Positions 1 through 7,678 of a DNA stretch of 44,275 nucleotides are shown here, in pieces; position 1 is the stretch's first letter, and each line of letters opens with the position of its first letter. The DNA comes from a virus. The notes under the pieces were generated by a model. The model was not told the DNA's origin and did no database searches. It saw nothing but the letters and a program-made list of their open reading frames with translations. A program made the translations under genes and the position numbers. The stretch covers positions 1 through 44,275 of the IMG/VR virus record IMGVR_UViG_3300010313_000123, one strand, 5' to 3'.

Positions 1-369
1 ATGTCGAAAATGTTATTATCAATCAATCCTGAACATGTTGAAAACATATTAAATGGAAGTAAGAAATATGAATATCGAAAAGTAAGATGCAAATCGGAAA
101 TTAGTAAAATTGTAATTTACTCTACATTCCCAATAATGAGAATTGTTGGAGAAGTTGAAGTACTAGATATTATTGTAGATAATCCAGAAACTGTTTGGAA
201 GATAACTTCAAACGCTTCGGGAATTTCAAAACACTTCTTTGATGATTATTTTAGAAATAAGTCTAATGCTGTAGCATATAAACTTGGAAAAGTTATTATT
301 TATAACAATCCTATACAACTTGAGGATTTAGGTATTAGTAATGCACCTCAATCCTTCATGTATATCTAA
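1..369 (+). CDS. ASCH/PUA-like domain protein
   Basis: A 122-aa protein that begins at the first base of the window, so its ribosome binding site cannot be seen. The opening residues (MLLSINPEHVENILNGSKKYEYRK) have the pattern of ASCH domains: an N-terminal strand, a short helix over the INPEHVENI stretch, then a conserved K.YEYRK-like basic patch expected to face nucleic acid. ASCH/PUA-like proteins are proposed RNA-binding regulators. A good terminator follows directly at 383-418, so it ends its own transcription unit. The exact role is unknown; the family call rests on the N-terminal pattern only. Confidence 0.6.
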   Translation: MSKMLLSINPEHVENILNGSKKYEYRKVRCKSEISKIVIYSTFPIMRIVGEVEVLDIIVDNPETVWKITSNASGISKHFFDDYFRNKSNAVAYKLGKVIIYNNPIQLEDLGISNAPQSFMYI

Positions 370-382
370 AATCATTTGAACT

Positions 383-418
383 AAAGTACATGTTATTGAG
401 CTAATATGTACTTTTTTA
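383..418 (+). terminator. Rho-independent terminator after the ASCH gene
   Basis: A 9-bp stem (AAAGTACAT at 383-391 with ATGTACTTT at 406-414) encloses a 14-nt loop and runs into TTTTATA. It lies 14 nt after the ASCH stop codon and before the interrupted hsdM. Confidence 0.75.
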
Positions 419-498
419 TACTCTTCTCAGATTTAGAGAAAGATTCTAATGTTATAATGATAACAGTTGTTTTTTATAATATAAAAAGGGTGAGGAAT

Positions 499-1251
499 AT
501 GACAAATAATAAAAGTAGCCAAGAACGTACAGAACTACATCGTACTATTTGGAGTATTGCGAATGATTTAAGAGGAAGTGTAGATGGTTGGGATTTTAAA
601 CAATATGTCTTAGGCATGTTGTTTTATCGATATATATCCGAGAACTTATCAAATTATATTAATCTAGGAGAAAGAGAAGCGGGTAATTCTGATTTTGATT
701 ATGTAAAACTATCAGATGATGAAGCTGAATTAGCGAGACAAGATTTAGTGTCTGTTAAAGGTTTCTTTATACTTCCAAGTGAATTATTTGAGAATGTTAA
801 AAAGAAAGCTTCAAGTGATGAGAATTTAAATGAAACACTTGAGAGAATATTTAAGAATATAGAATCTTCAGCTCAAGGAACCCCTAGTGAAGTTAACTTT
901 AAAGGTTTATTTGATGATATAGATCCAAATAGTAATAAACTAGGTGGAACTGTCGCAAAACGAAATGAACGATTAGTTAAACTCATGAATGGTGTGAGCG
1001 ATATGAAGCTTGGTGATTATCGTGATAACTCTATTGATGCGTTTGGTGATGCCTATGAGTATCTCATGGGAATGTACGCATCTAATGCTGGTAAAAGTGG
1101 AGGAGAGTATTATACACCTCAAGAGGTATCTGAGTTACTCACGCATTTAACACTTGTTGGTAAAACTGAAGTTAATAAAGTTTATGAAATAATCATGCAG
1201 AGATTGATACAATTTAATGATTGCAGTAGGTCGCTTCCGCTTGCAGGGTAA
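499..1251 (+). pseudogene. hsdM: Type I restriction-modification methylase HsdM, 3'-truncated
   Basis: The start is set at ATG 499, preceded by AAGGGTGAGG; the reading frame is open further upstream but has no such site. Residues 1 to about 229 match the N-terminal helical domain of HsdM (TELHRTIWSIANDLRGSVDGWDFKQYVLGMLFYRYI, written here in two parts: TELHRTIWSIANDLRG and SVDGWDFKQYVLGMLFYRYI) and the start of the N6-methyltransferase domain (GGEYYTPQEVSELL). Family members then continue V-Y-D-P-A-C-G-S-G; here the frame reads VYEIIMQRL and stops 21 codons later. Motif I and the NPPF/Y motif are both missing, so the product cannot bind SAM or methylate. The break is at about base 1186. It belongs to a different HsdM subfamily from the intact hsdM at 41682-43505, so the two are not halves of one gene. 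Confidence 0.85.
1180..1192. other. Candidate left junction of an inserted element inside hsdM
   Basis: HsdM homology ends between the VY codons (1180-1185) and the following codon, where the family has Asp-Pro-Ala-Cys. Everything to the right (terminator, cargo operon, serine recombinases, prophage) is unrelated to HsdM. A large serine recombinase uses short core sites, so a clean break without a long direct repeat is what would be expected. The matching right junction, with the 3' part of this hsdM, is not in the window. Assigning the junction to the prophage rather than to a separate cargo element is inference. Confidence 0.4.
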
Positions 1252-1276
1252 GTTGGGTTTTGTGGGGTAAGTTGAG

Positions 1277-1300
1277 AGCCGGGTATGCCCGGTTGTTTTT
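1277..1300 (+). terminator. Rho-independent terminator between the hsdM remnant and the cargo operon
   Basis: A 7-bp stem (AGCCGGG at 1277-1283 with CCCGGTT at 1288-1294, including one G-T pair) has a TATG loop and is followed by GTTTTTAT. It insulates the downstream operon from hsdM transcription. Confidence 0.7.
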
Positions 1301-1335
1301 ATATTAAGGACAAGCACGATAATGGGAGGTCGCAA

Positions 1336-2544
1336 ATGGCAGTCGATTTAAAAACAGTTGAAAAAACATTAGCTGAATATAAAGTTTACGATGCATGGCA
1401 GTATGTGGAAAGCTTGCGTGAAACGCTTGGCTATATGAGTGTTTCTTATGAAATGTTAACCAAGGTGCATGGCCACAGGGTTTTAACATTAAAAGATGTT
1501 CAGCAGGAAAAATTTGAGGAGGCTTTCAAAGATGGAGGCACTCAATACACAATTAATGATTTGAAACGAACAAACTTGGATATTGGCGGTTATGAACTCG
1601 ATGACATTATTTTTTTGAGAAAAACTGCAATGGAATTTTTCCATTATGGACGTATGGGTATGGATGTTCTATTCCAGATCGTTAATGCAGCACTTCTCGG
1701 AGATGACGCATTCAAAGTAGACGATAAGGGTCTTTTAGGGAAACTTCTCAAAAAATTAGGAACCAAACCGGAGTTTTCAAATCTTCTACAACTGATGGAT
1801 GCCAATAAAAATGACGTGCGTTATCAGTATCTGATGGCATTCGATAATTACATGAAACACATCAAAACAATCCTGATTACAGTAAAAAATAGCATTTTTA
1901 TTGGGAACGAAGATATATTCGAGTTGAATGCATTCTCTTACAATGGCGTTGATTATTCGAGTGAAAATGCACTAGGCAAAATCCATGAGATTCATGATTA
2001 TGTACTGTATACAATTGATGCAATGCTGCAGGAAATCATGACCCAAGTCCCCAATTGCTTTTCGAATAGCCAGCGCGTGCAAGAAATTCACTTTAAGCAT
2101 GTATTTACTGAACGTGACAAAAAGTCGTACATCGAATACATATCCTATTTTATAGATGTGCCAAATGATATTTCTGATTTGCCAGCAGAAATCAAAGTTT
2201 ATCCTCTAATCGTTAAGCCAAACGATGAAATATACAGTTTTGATTTCCGCTTCGATAAGATCTTCATTCGAAAAAGTGGAAGTGATGAACAGGATATTGT
2301 TGGTATGGCTACACTAAAAAATGGCGTAGCATCAAATGAGTTTTACAGAATTTATGAAGTAAAGCCTTGCCAACAATTCGATTATATCTTGTATACCACT
2401 AATTTTAAGACAGCTTACGCTGGCCAAAAATTTCATATGAATTTATATGCCATGAACGGAGTTATGTTTTTTATCAATGGAGATCCTCAGAAACCTGAAC
2501 AAGAATCACAAGTTGAAGACTCAAGTAATGCGATAGAAAATTAA
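1336..2544 (+). CDS. Hypothetical protein (402 aa), first gene of cargo operon
   Basis: Start chosen at ATG 1336, 6 nt after GGGAGGT. I do not recognise a family. The sequence is soluble, with no signal peptide or membrane segment. The N-terminal half is predicted mostly helical, with EFFHYGRMGMDVLFQIVNAALL at residues about 98-119 and RYQYLMAFDNYMKHIKTI near residue 175; an R-(x)n-N/H-rich helical arrangement of this kind is vaguely reminiscent of HEPN-like folds, but no R-x4-6-H motif can be defended. The C-terminal third looks like beta strands (KVYPLIVKPNDEIYSFDFRF). It ends 82 nt before the MerR-type gene, which has its own promoter. Base composition is intermediate between the AT-rich left flank and the prophage. 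Confidence 0.6.
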   Translation: MAVDLKTVEKTLAEYKVYDAWQYVESLRETLGYMSVSYEMLTKVHGHRVLTLKDVQQEKFEEAFKDGGTQYTINDLKRTNLDIGGYELDDIIFLRKTAMEFFHYGRMGMDVLFQIVNAALLGDDAFKVDDKGLLGKLLKKLGTKPEFSNLLQLMDANKNDVRYQYLMAFDNYMKHIKTILITVKNSIFIGNEDIFELNAFSYNGVDYSSENALGKIHEIHDYVLYTIDAMLQEIMTQVPNCFSNSQRVQEIHFKHVFTERDKKSYIEYISYFIDVPNDISDLPAEIKVYPLIVKPNDEIYSFDFRFDKIFIRKSGSDEQDIVGMATLKNGVASNEFYRIYEVKPCQQFDYILYTTNFKTAYAGQKFHMNLYAMNGVMFFINGDPQKPEQESQVEDSSNAIEN

Positions 2545-2567
2545 CCAGAAATTTTTTCGAAAACCTC

Positions 2568-2599
2568 TTGACGGGGACATTGTCCCCAAGTTGTACAAT
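2568..2599 (+). promoter_or_regulatory. MerR-type promoter with 20-bp spacer and embedded dyad
   Basis: A -35 box TTGACG (2568-2573) and a -10 box TACAAT (2594-2599) are 20 bp apart, the over-long spacing used by MerR-activated promoters. The spacer holds a perfect inverted repeat, GGGGACA-T-TGTCCCC (2573-2587), lying between the boxes where MerR dimers bind. The first gene downstream encodes a MerR-family protein, so autoregulation is the natural reading. Confidence 0.8.
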
Positions 2600-2625
2600 G
2601 TTTTTAAGAGGAGGTGTTGCAAATA

Positions 2626-3303
2626 ATGCAGACTAAAGAAGTTACAAAAATGCTCGGTATCAACAGGGAGCGAATAAAATACTTCAAGAGACAGGGGGTA
2701 TTTGTTCCGGAAAGCTCATCATTTGATAACAAAAACGCAGAATACACCGAGAACGATGTTGATATGCTCAGGAAACTGGTTGTGCTTACTAAGTCCGGTT
2801 TGACCTGTGGTGACATCAAGAAGGTGCAAGAAGGTGAGTTGACATTGAAAGAAGCAATTGTCGAGCGCAGGAATTCGATAGAGGAAGAAATGAAAAGAAT
2901 GCGGGGGTCGCTGCTTCTTTCGGAAGAATTGTTAGAAAAAGATGTGCATTATGACTCTATGTCGACAGAGTATTTCTGGAATGAAATTCACCAGAAAGAG
3001 CAGGAAGGCGAAGAGTTCATGGATGTGTATGGCTATCGAGCAGTCCCACTCATGCGCAAAGTTAGATGCCCCTATTGCAGTGCAGAACAGGAAATTGACT
3101 TCGAGGATTACCTTTGGGATGAAACTTCAAACGATAGCAGGTTCGATGATGATATGGGACCGGATATTGTATATAGCTTCAATACCGAGGACAACTATGA
3201 ATGTGAAAGATGTGGAAAATTATTTCGTGTTGAAGGATGGATAAGAGAATATCCGGTAGGTGCTTACGATTCTGAACACATTGATGTTCAGCCGGAGGAT
3301 TGA
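2626..3303 (+). CDS. MerR-family regulator with C-terminal split zinc ribbon
   Basis: Start chosen at ATG 2626 because AAGAGGAGGTG (2605-2616) is ideally placed; the in-frame GTG at 2614 overlaps that site. The 225-aa product has a MerR winged-helix domain at residues 1-70 (MQTKEVTKMLGINRERIKYF then KRQGVFVPES), a coiled-coil stretch at about 75-105, then two CxxC pairs, C148-P-Y-C151 and C193-E-R-C196, about 42 residues apart, forming a split zinc ribbon. MerR proteins act as dimers that untwist a long-spacer promoter, and exactly such a promoter lies upstream. The zinc ribbon may be the sensor domain or a protein-contact module; the inducer is unknown. The next gene starts one base after the stop. 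Confidence 0.8.
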   Translation: MQTKEVTKMLGINRERIKYFKRQGVFVPESSSFDNKNAEYTENDVDMLRKLVVLTKSGLTCGDIKKVQEGELTLKEAIVERRNSIEEEMKRMRGSLLLSEELLEKDVHYDSMSTEYFWNEIHQKEQEGEEFMDVYGYRAVPLMRKVRCPYCSAEQEIDFEDYLWDETSNDSRFDDDMGPDIVYSFNTEDNYECERCGKLFRVEGWIREYPVGAYDSEHIDVQPED

Positions 3304-3304
3304 T

Positions 3305-3631
3305 ATGAGAAAAAGAGATGATGAAAAAGGATTGCTCGACAAATTAGCAAGTGGTGCATTGGATGGTATGGTTGGCGATGAAAAAGTCTACCAAGGATAT
3401 AGGGACGTTTATTGCGGCAAGTATATTAAAGATGGAGTACCCGTATCTTATAGAGAAGGCGAATCAAGTCGCTTCTTTAACGGGAAAGAAAACGAAAGAA
3501 TAGCTGGTAAAAGGACAGAAGAACGCTATGATACAGATGAGCGTAAGCTGGAGTTCCTTCAGAAATACGGCTGGCTGACTGACGATGAAGATGCCAAAGC
3601 GTATAGTGCCAAGTTTAAGCCCAAGAAGTAA
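3305..3631 (+). CDS. Hypothetical small charged protein (108 aa)
   Basis: ATG 3305 begins one base after the MerR stop codon, with GGAGGAT at 3295-3301 as ribosome binding site, so the two genes are translationally coupled. The protein is highly charged (MRKRDDEKGLLDKLASGALD at the start, KFKPKK at the end) with no membrane segment or known motif. It is the last gene of the unit and is followed by a strong terminator. Co-transcription suggests a role as target or partner of the MerR-type regulator; nothing more can be said. Confidence 0.6.
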   Translation: MRKRDDEKGLLDKLASGALDGMVGDEKVYQGYRDVYCGKYIKDGVPVSYREGESSRFFNGKENERIAGKRTEERYDTDERKLEFLQKYGWLTDDEDAKAYSAKFKPKK

Positions 3632-3658
3632 AAAGACAGGCAATTTTTAATAAAAATA

Positions 3659-3706
3659 ATGGCTCCTCATGACCGGAAAATATCCAGTGGTAAGGAGCCA
3701 TTTTTA
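3659..3706. terminator. Bidirectional Rho-independent terminator between cargo operon and recombinases
   Basis: A 9-bp stem (ATGGCTCCT at 3659-3667 with AGGAGCCAT at 3693-3701) is followed by TTTTTAT on the + strand; on the - strand the same stem is followed by TATTTTTATT. It serves the + strand cargo operon and the - strand recombinase operon, which converge here. Confidence 0.85.
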
Positions 3707-3709
3707 TAA

Positions 3710-5284
3710 TTATGCCTTTATCTCGGTCCCGTCTTTGAAAGTTACCCAGACATTATCCTTGCTGTAGACTGTCATGAAATCCGCGAGGCTGTACCAGAGT
3801 GCGTGTTGAAATTCGGTCACGACGTCAAGTCGCTTAAGCTCGTCGAGAAAGGCTTCGATTGTCGCCTGCCGAGCCTGTTTGCCGCTTATTTCTCCTGTGA
3901 CCGCTTCCAGCCGTGTTTTAGCTTTATCGAAGCGATCGGTCAGACCGTTGTAACGCTTCTGGTAGTCAGCTTGGTCGAGGGCGACGTGGGCATTCTCGTT
4001 AATGCACAGATGCATGAGCTCGGAGACCACCAGAAGCTCGTTTTGAAGCTCATCACGCTCGGTTGTCAGCGCACTCAAGTCAAAAGCGACGTCCTTGGCA
4101 ATCTCAAAAGCTGCGATGATTTCGTCTTTATCGGCAAGCAACCTGCGCAGAGCCGATAGGTAAAAGTCCTGTATTTCCTCATCAGTCAGATGCGGCGTTG
4201 TGCAAATCTCGTCATTCTTGAATTTGTGATTGCAGCGCCAGATGGTGCGGCGATATTTGTCGGTGGAATGCCAGACCTTTGAGCCGTACCAGTTTCCGCA
4301 TTGACCGCATTTTATTCGGCCAGAAAACAAATGAACCCCGCTGTGTCGGCCTCGACTTTGATCACGCCGAGCCAGTTCGCGCTGCACCAAATCGAATACA
4401 TCCGGGGTAATAATTGCCGGGTGGTTATTTTTTACGTAGTATTGTGGAATTTCACCCTCGTTGACCTTTTTCTTCTTGGTGAGGAAATCAACTGTGTAGC
4501 TTTTCTGTAGGAGCGCATCACCACGGTACTTCTCATTTGTAAGAATGCTGCGAACCGATCCGGCGTTCCAGCGTTCTTTACCGCCTGGTGAAAGCACACC
4601 ATCAGCGGTCATTGTGGAAGCGATACCAAAGGGTGTCATGCCCTGTAAAAATAAGCTATAGATGCGCTTGACCGTAGCGGCTTGCTCTGGATTAATGATC
4701 AGATTGCCGTCCTCGCCACGGTCATAGCCGAGAAATCTGTTGAATGGAACCGTGACCTTGCCGTCTGCGAAGCGCTTTCTCTGGCCCCAGGTGACGTTTT
4801 CTGAAATGCTACGACTTTCTTCTTGCGCTAGTGAGGACATGATGGTTATCAGCAGTTCGCCCTTACTATCCAGGGTCCAAATGTTCTCTTTCTCGAAATA
4901 AATCTCGATCCCTTTTTCTTTTAGCTGACGGACTGTTGTAAGGCTGTCTACCGTGTTTCTTGCAAAGCGGCTGACGGACTTTGTGACGATCAGGTCAATC
5001 CGTCCGGCAAGAGCATCAGCTAGCATGCGCTTGAAACCCTCGCGGTGTTTGGTGTTGGTACCTGTGATGCCTTCGTCGGTATAGACCTCTACAAACTCCC
5101 AATCGTCACGACTCTTGATGTAGTTGGTGTAATAATCGACTTGCGCCTCGTAGCTGGTAAACTGCTCTTCACTGTCTGTAGAGACGCGAGCGTAACCAGC
5201 CGTGCGGCGCTTTTTATTTTCGTTAATTGGCGAAGACGTGAACCGGCTGATTGTCGCCGGTATAGTCGTTACGGTTTTGGCCAT
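3710..5284 (-). CDS. Large serine recombinase (524 aa)
   Basis: Member of the large serine recombinase family, which cuts both DNA partners through a 5'-phosphoserine link and integrates or excises phages and transposons. The catalytic resolvase domain covers residues 27-170 (GYARVS with nucleophile Ser35; TKSVSRFARN at 101-110). It is followed by the recombinase domain (about 185-310) and a zinc ribbon with C326, C329, C351 and C361, then a coiled-coil region. The last residues, VWVTFKDGTEIKA, match a short F-x-DG-x-E motif that is also present twice in the neighbouring recombinase. ATG 5284 has AAGGAGTG upstream and overlaps the end of the upstream recombinase gene by 16 nt. The two recombinases may act together, as some clostridial pairs do, or one may be the integrase and the other accessory. 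Confidence 0.9.
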   Translation of the reverse strand: MAKTVTTIPATISRFTSSPINENKKRRTAGYARVSTDSEEQFTSYEAQVDYYTNYIKSRDDWEFVEVYTDEGITGTNTKHREGFKRMLADALAGRIDLIVTKSVSRFARNTVDSLTTVRQLKEKGIEIYFEKENIWTLDSKGELLITIMSSLAQEESRSISENVTWGQRKRFADGKVTVPFNRFLGYDRGEDGNLIINPEQAATVKRIYSLFLQGMTPFGIASTMTADGVLSPGGKERWNAGSVRSILTNEKYRGDALLQKSYTVDFLTKKKKVNEGEIPQYYVKNNHPAIITPDVFDLVQRELARRDQSRGRHSGVHLFSGRIKCGQCGNWYGSKVWHSTDKYRRTIWRCNHKFKNDEICTTPHLTDEEIQDFYLSALRRLLADKDEIIAAFEIAKDVAFDLSALTTERDELQNELLVVSELMHLCINENAHVALDQADYQKRYNGLTDRFDKAKTRLEAVTGEISGKQARQATIEAFLDELKRLDVVTEFQHALWYSLADFMTVYSKDNVWVTFKDGTEIKA

Positions 5285-7041
5285 TTCTTTTCACTCCTTA
5301 TTTCTCTCATCCTTTCACTTGCTGCCGCCCGGCGTTCATCGGTCCAGCTGGCTCTAATTGCTTGGGTTTGCTTTTCACGGCGTTCTTCAGTCCATTTTGT
5401 GCCTTGCCGTTTTTTCTTGAAGCTCTTTGTCACCTCATGCCCGTCGCGAAAGTGGAAGGTCACGTTGTTACCAAGCACTGCTGCGTATTCGAGCTGGTTG
5501 TCCATGACTGCCTCGTCAAAGGAGTCGAGTACAAGTACATCGGTGACAAGAGCTTTCATGGTTTCATCCCTAATGGAGACCTTATCGCAAACGCCTGCTG
5601 GTCCTGTACAATGCCACGTTCGCGCTCGGGTACCATCCTTCATCACTTTTGACTGGCAGCGATAATTCGATCCACATTGTCCGCAACGTATGAATCCAGT
5701 GAACTCGTTATAAATGTACTTGTTGGGGTTGGTTTCTTTGCGTTTGTGGAGCTCTCCCCAGAGCCGCCTTCGTTCCGGTGTCCAGCAATCGGTTCTCGCC
5801 GTGGATTCCCATGTTGTGGTGACCTCGCGGCCATCGTAAAAGCGAAACTGTAGCGTGTCGGCGCTAACCATATAGATTTCCTCGACCTGTTCGCCGAATG
5901 CAACATCATCAAACTCAGTAAGCCCCATAGCCTCAGCGGCAACATTCTGGAGCATCTTTTCCGGGATGTTTTTAGATCCGCATGTGCTAGCACCTTTCTG
6001 GCTTTTTGTCAGGCAGGTCCAGATGTAGTAAACCTCTCCGGCGGTATTTCGTTTTCCGCTCCGACGGTAATGCTTGCCGCATATGCCGCAGGTGATTTTT
6101 GTAGAAAAGGCTGTCAGGTTCAATGACTTGTTGCCAAGAGGACCCAAGTCGCGTCTGCGCTTGAACTCGGTCTGTACCTTCTGAAACTCATCCATCGGAA
6201 TGATGGCTTCATGAGTATCTTCAACGTAAAACTGTGGCAGTTCGCCTCGATTCTTTTTGCGGCGCTTGGTGATTGGGTCCTCAACATATTCCTTCTGAAA
6301 GAGCATGTTCCCGGTGTAGGTGATGTTCGTGAGCACTACCTTAACATTTGAATCCACCCATTCTTTGCCTTGGCGAGTGTAAAGGCCTTTCTCGTTAAGT
6401 ATCCGACCAATCTCAATCCTCGATGCGCCTTTCATGTATTCCCGGTACATGAAGCGGACAACTTCGGCCTCTTCAGGAATAATCGTGAGCTGATCATCAA
6501 TCCACTCGTAACCGAACACCCGCATCTGGCCATTTGGGATACCTTTCTGAAATCGTTTGATCGTACCCCATTTGACGTTATCCGAAATACTGCGGCTTTC
6601 TTCCTGCGCGAATGAAGCGAGTAGTGTTAGCATTAACTCGCCGTCATCTGAAAGGGAATCTATCTGCTCCTTTTCGAAGCGGACCGAGATTCCAAGGTCC
6701 TTAAGATGGCGGACGGTATTCAGAAGGTCAACTGTATTTCTGGCAAAGCGAGAAATCGACTTCGTAATGATGATGTCAATTTTCCCGGCTTCGCAATCCT
6801 CAACCATGCGCCTAAATTCATCGCGCTTGCTGGTGCCGGTACCACTGATGCCGTCATCCGCATAAACGCCTACGTATTGCCAGTCCGAGTGCTTCTGTAT
6901 CAGCTCGCTATAGTGGCTTATCTGAGCTGATAAAGAATGGTTCAATCGCTCGGTTTCCATTGAAACTCTGGCGTAGGCAGCTACTTTCTTACGAACCGGC
7001 ATTTGCGGTATTGCTGGCTCAATTTTGACTATTGTTTTCAA
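5269..7041 (-). CDS. Large serine recombinase with duplicated zinc-ribbon module (590 aa)
   Basis: Catalytic domain at residues 17-160, with AYARVS (Ser27) and TKSISRFARN (93-102); recombinase domain at about 170-305. The C-terminal part contains an internal duplication. One unit is C318-GI-C321, C343, C354, then FYDGREVT (401-408) and W420-TPERR. The second is C453-GQ-C456, C478, C485, then FRDGHEVT (531-538) and W550-TEERR. The offset is 130-135 residues. Start is TTG 7041, 9 nt after AAAGGAG; no ATG fits better. It is preceded by a family-2 promoter-like element that overlaps the end of the SHOCT gene. Confidence 0.9.
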   Translation of the reverse strand: MKTIVKIEPAIPQMPVRKKVAAYARVSMETERLNHSLSAQISHYSELIQKHSDWQYVGVYADDGISGTGTSKRDEFRRMVEDCEAGKIDIIITKSISRFARNTVDLLNTVRHLKDLGISVRFEKEQIDSLSDDGELMLTLLASFAQEESRSISDNVKWGTIKRFQKGIPNGQMRVFGYEWIDDQLTIIPEEAEVVRFMYREYMKGASRIEIGRILNEKGLYTRQGKEWVDSNVKVVLTNITYTGNMLFQKEYVEDPITKRRKKNRGELPQFYVEDTHEAIIPMDEFQKVQTEFKRRRDLGPLGNKSLNLTAFSTKITCGICGKHYRRSGKRNTAGEVYYIWTCLTKSQKGASTCGSKNIPEKMLQNVAAEAMGLTEFDDVAFGEQVEEIYMVSADTLQFRFYDGREVTTTWESTARTDCWTPERRRLWGELHKRKETNPNKYIYNEFTGFIRCGQCGSNYRCQSKVMKDGTRARTWHCTGPAGVCDKVSIRDETMKALVTDVLVLDSFDEAVMDNQLEYAAVLGNNVTFHFRDGHEVTKSFKKKRQGTKWTEERREKQTQAIRASWTDERRAAASERMREIRSEKKWPKP

Positions 7042-7064
7042 GTGAAATCACTCCTTTCCAACCA

Positions 7065-7095
7065 TATACATCACTCAGAAAGGCAGTTAAGTCAA
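7065..7095 (-). promoter_or_regulatory. Promoter-like family-2 element upstream of the 590-aa recombinase
   Basis: On the - strand TTGACT (7095-7090) and TGTATA (7070-7065) are 19 bp apart. The spacer ends in CTTTCTGAGTGA, closely matching the spacers of two other elements at 24617-24648 and 25866-25896. The -35 box overlaps the stop codon of the SHOCT gene, so the recombinases can be transcribed apart from the two small genes before them. Confidence 0.45.
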
Positions 7096-7262
7096 CGCAT
7101 TTCGGACAGTAATGTACCCAAAGCTGGCTGGAATTTTTCGAGTAGATTTGTATCAATTACAACGTATTCTTCCTGCGTCAGAAGCCCTTTTTCAAGAAGT
7201 GCTTTGGCCATCGAAATGGCTACCTGATAGCGCTTTTCAGCTTGAAACTGTATCTCAGTCAT
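7092..7262 (-). CDS. Small SHOCT-domain protein (56 aa)
   Basis: A short gene read by hand: ATG at 7262-7260, stop at 7094-7092. The product runs MTEIQFQAEKRYQVAISMAK, then a SHOCT-type motif (ALLEKGLLTQEEYVVID) ending EMR. SHOCT motifs are short helical hairpins found as tails or as free-standing small proteins in phages and are thought to mediate oligomer contacts. Its start overlaps the stop of the upstream zinc-finger gene by 8 nt, so they are coupled. A SHOCT protein beside tandem serine recombinases is a recurring clostridial arrangement, which suggests (inference) a recombination directionality or accessory role. Confidence 0.7.
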   Translation of the reverse strand: MTEIQFQAEKRYQVAISMAKALLEKGLLTQEEYVVIDTNLLEKFQPALGTLLSEMR

Positions 7263-7677
7263 GTGACTCACCGCCTCTAAAGCGAGCAGCGATATAGCAG
7301 TTGTGGCAGCAATATTTGCGGCTGGAATTACCGTAGGCCGTGAACAGGTTCCCGCAGTAGGCGCAGGAAAAGGAGTATACCGCTTTTCGTTTGACCTGTT
7401 CCGGGTGGGTGTTCCACCATTGTTGGCGGCAGTCTGTGGAGCAGAACTTCAGCTTTTTTCTGCCTGGAATCTGATGTAACGGATTGCCACAACATTGGCA
7501 GAAGCTCTGGTCCGACGTGATTCGAGCATTGCTTTGTGCTTTGACTCCAGCAAGATCGTGAGCGCGGCAGTATGCCTTTACATTATCCTTTGTGAGACCG
7601 ACCGCCTTGGCAATTGTCGTATATCCATAACCGTCATGACGCATGGCGGTAATTCTCTCTTTTTGTTCATTAGTCAT
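7255..7677 (-). CDS. HTH plus zinc-finger protein heading the recombinase operon (140 aa)
   Basis: N-terminal sigma-region-4-like helix-turn-helix (ERITAMRHDGYGYTTIAKAV then GLTKDNVKAYCRAH, residues 6-40), followed by two zinc-binding clusters: C60-Q-C62-C63 with C78/C82, and C100-x2-C103 with C118/C122. It resembles small regulators found before clostridial phage serine recombinases. ATG 7677 is preceded by TTGGAGGACAAGCG, and that ribosome binding site can pair with the upstream leader at 7720-7734. Likely role: control of the recombinase operon or of excision (inference). Confidence 0.7.
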   Translation of the reverse strand: MTNEQKERITAMRHDGYGYTTIAKAVGLTKDNVKAYCRAHDLAGVKAQSNARITSDQSFCQCCGNPLHQIPGRKKLKFCSTDCRQQWWNTHPEQVKRKAVYSFSCAYCGNLFTAYGNSSRKYCCHNCYIAARFRGGESHD

Positions 7678-7678
7678 C

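Noticed and set aside
3631-3709. Direct repeat att sites flanking the - strand block
   Set aside because: Compared by eye with 40118-40520 and with 1180-1335; no shared stretch longer than expected by chance.
5045-5665. 206-aa + strand open frame
   Set aside because: Antisense to the two serine recombinase genes, low-complexity composition, no ribosome binding site; a shadow.
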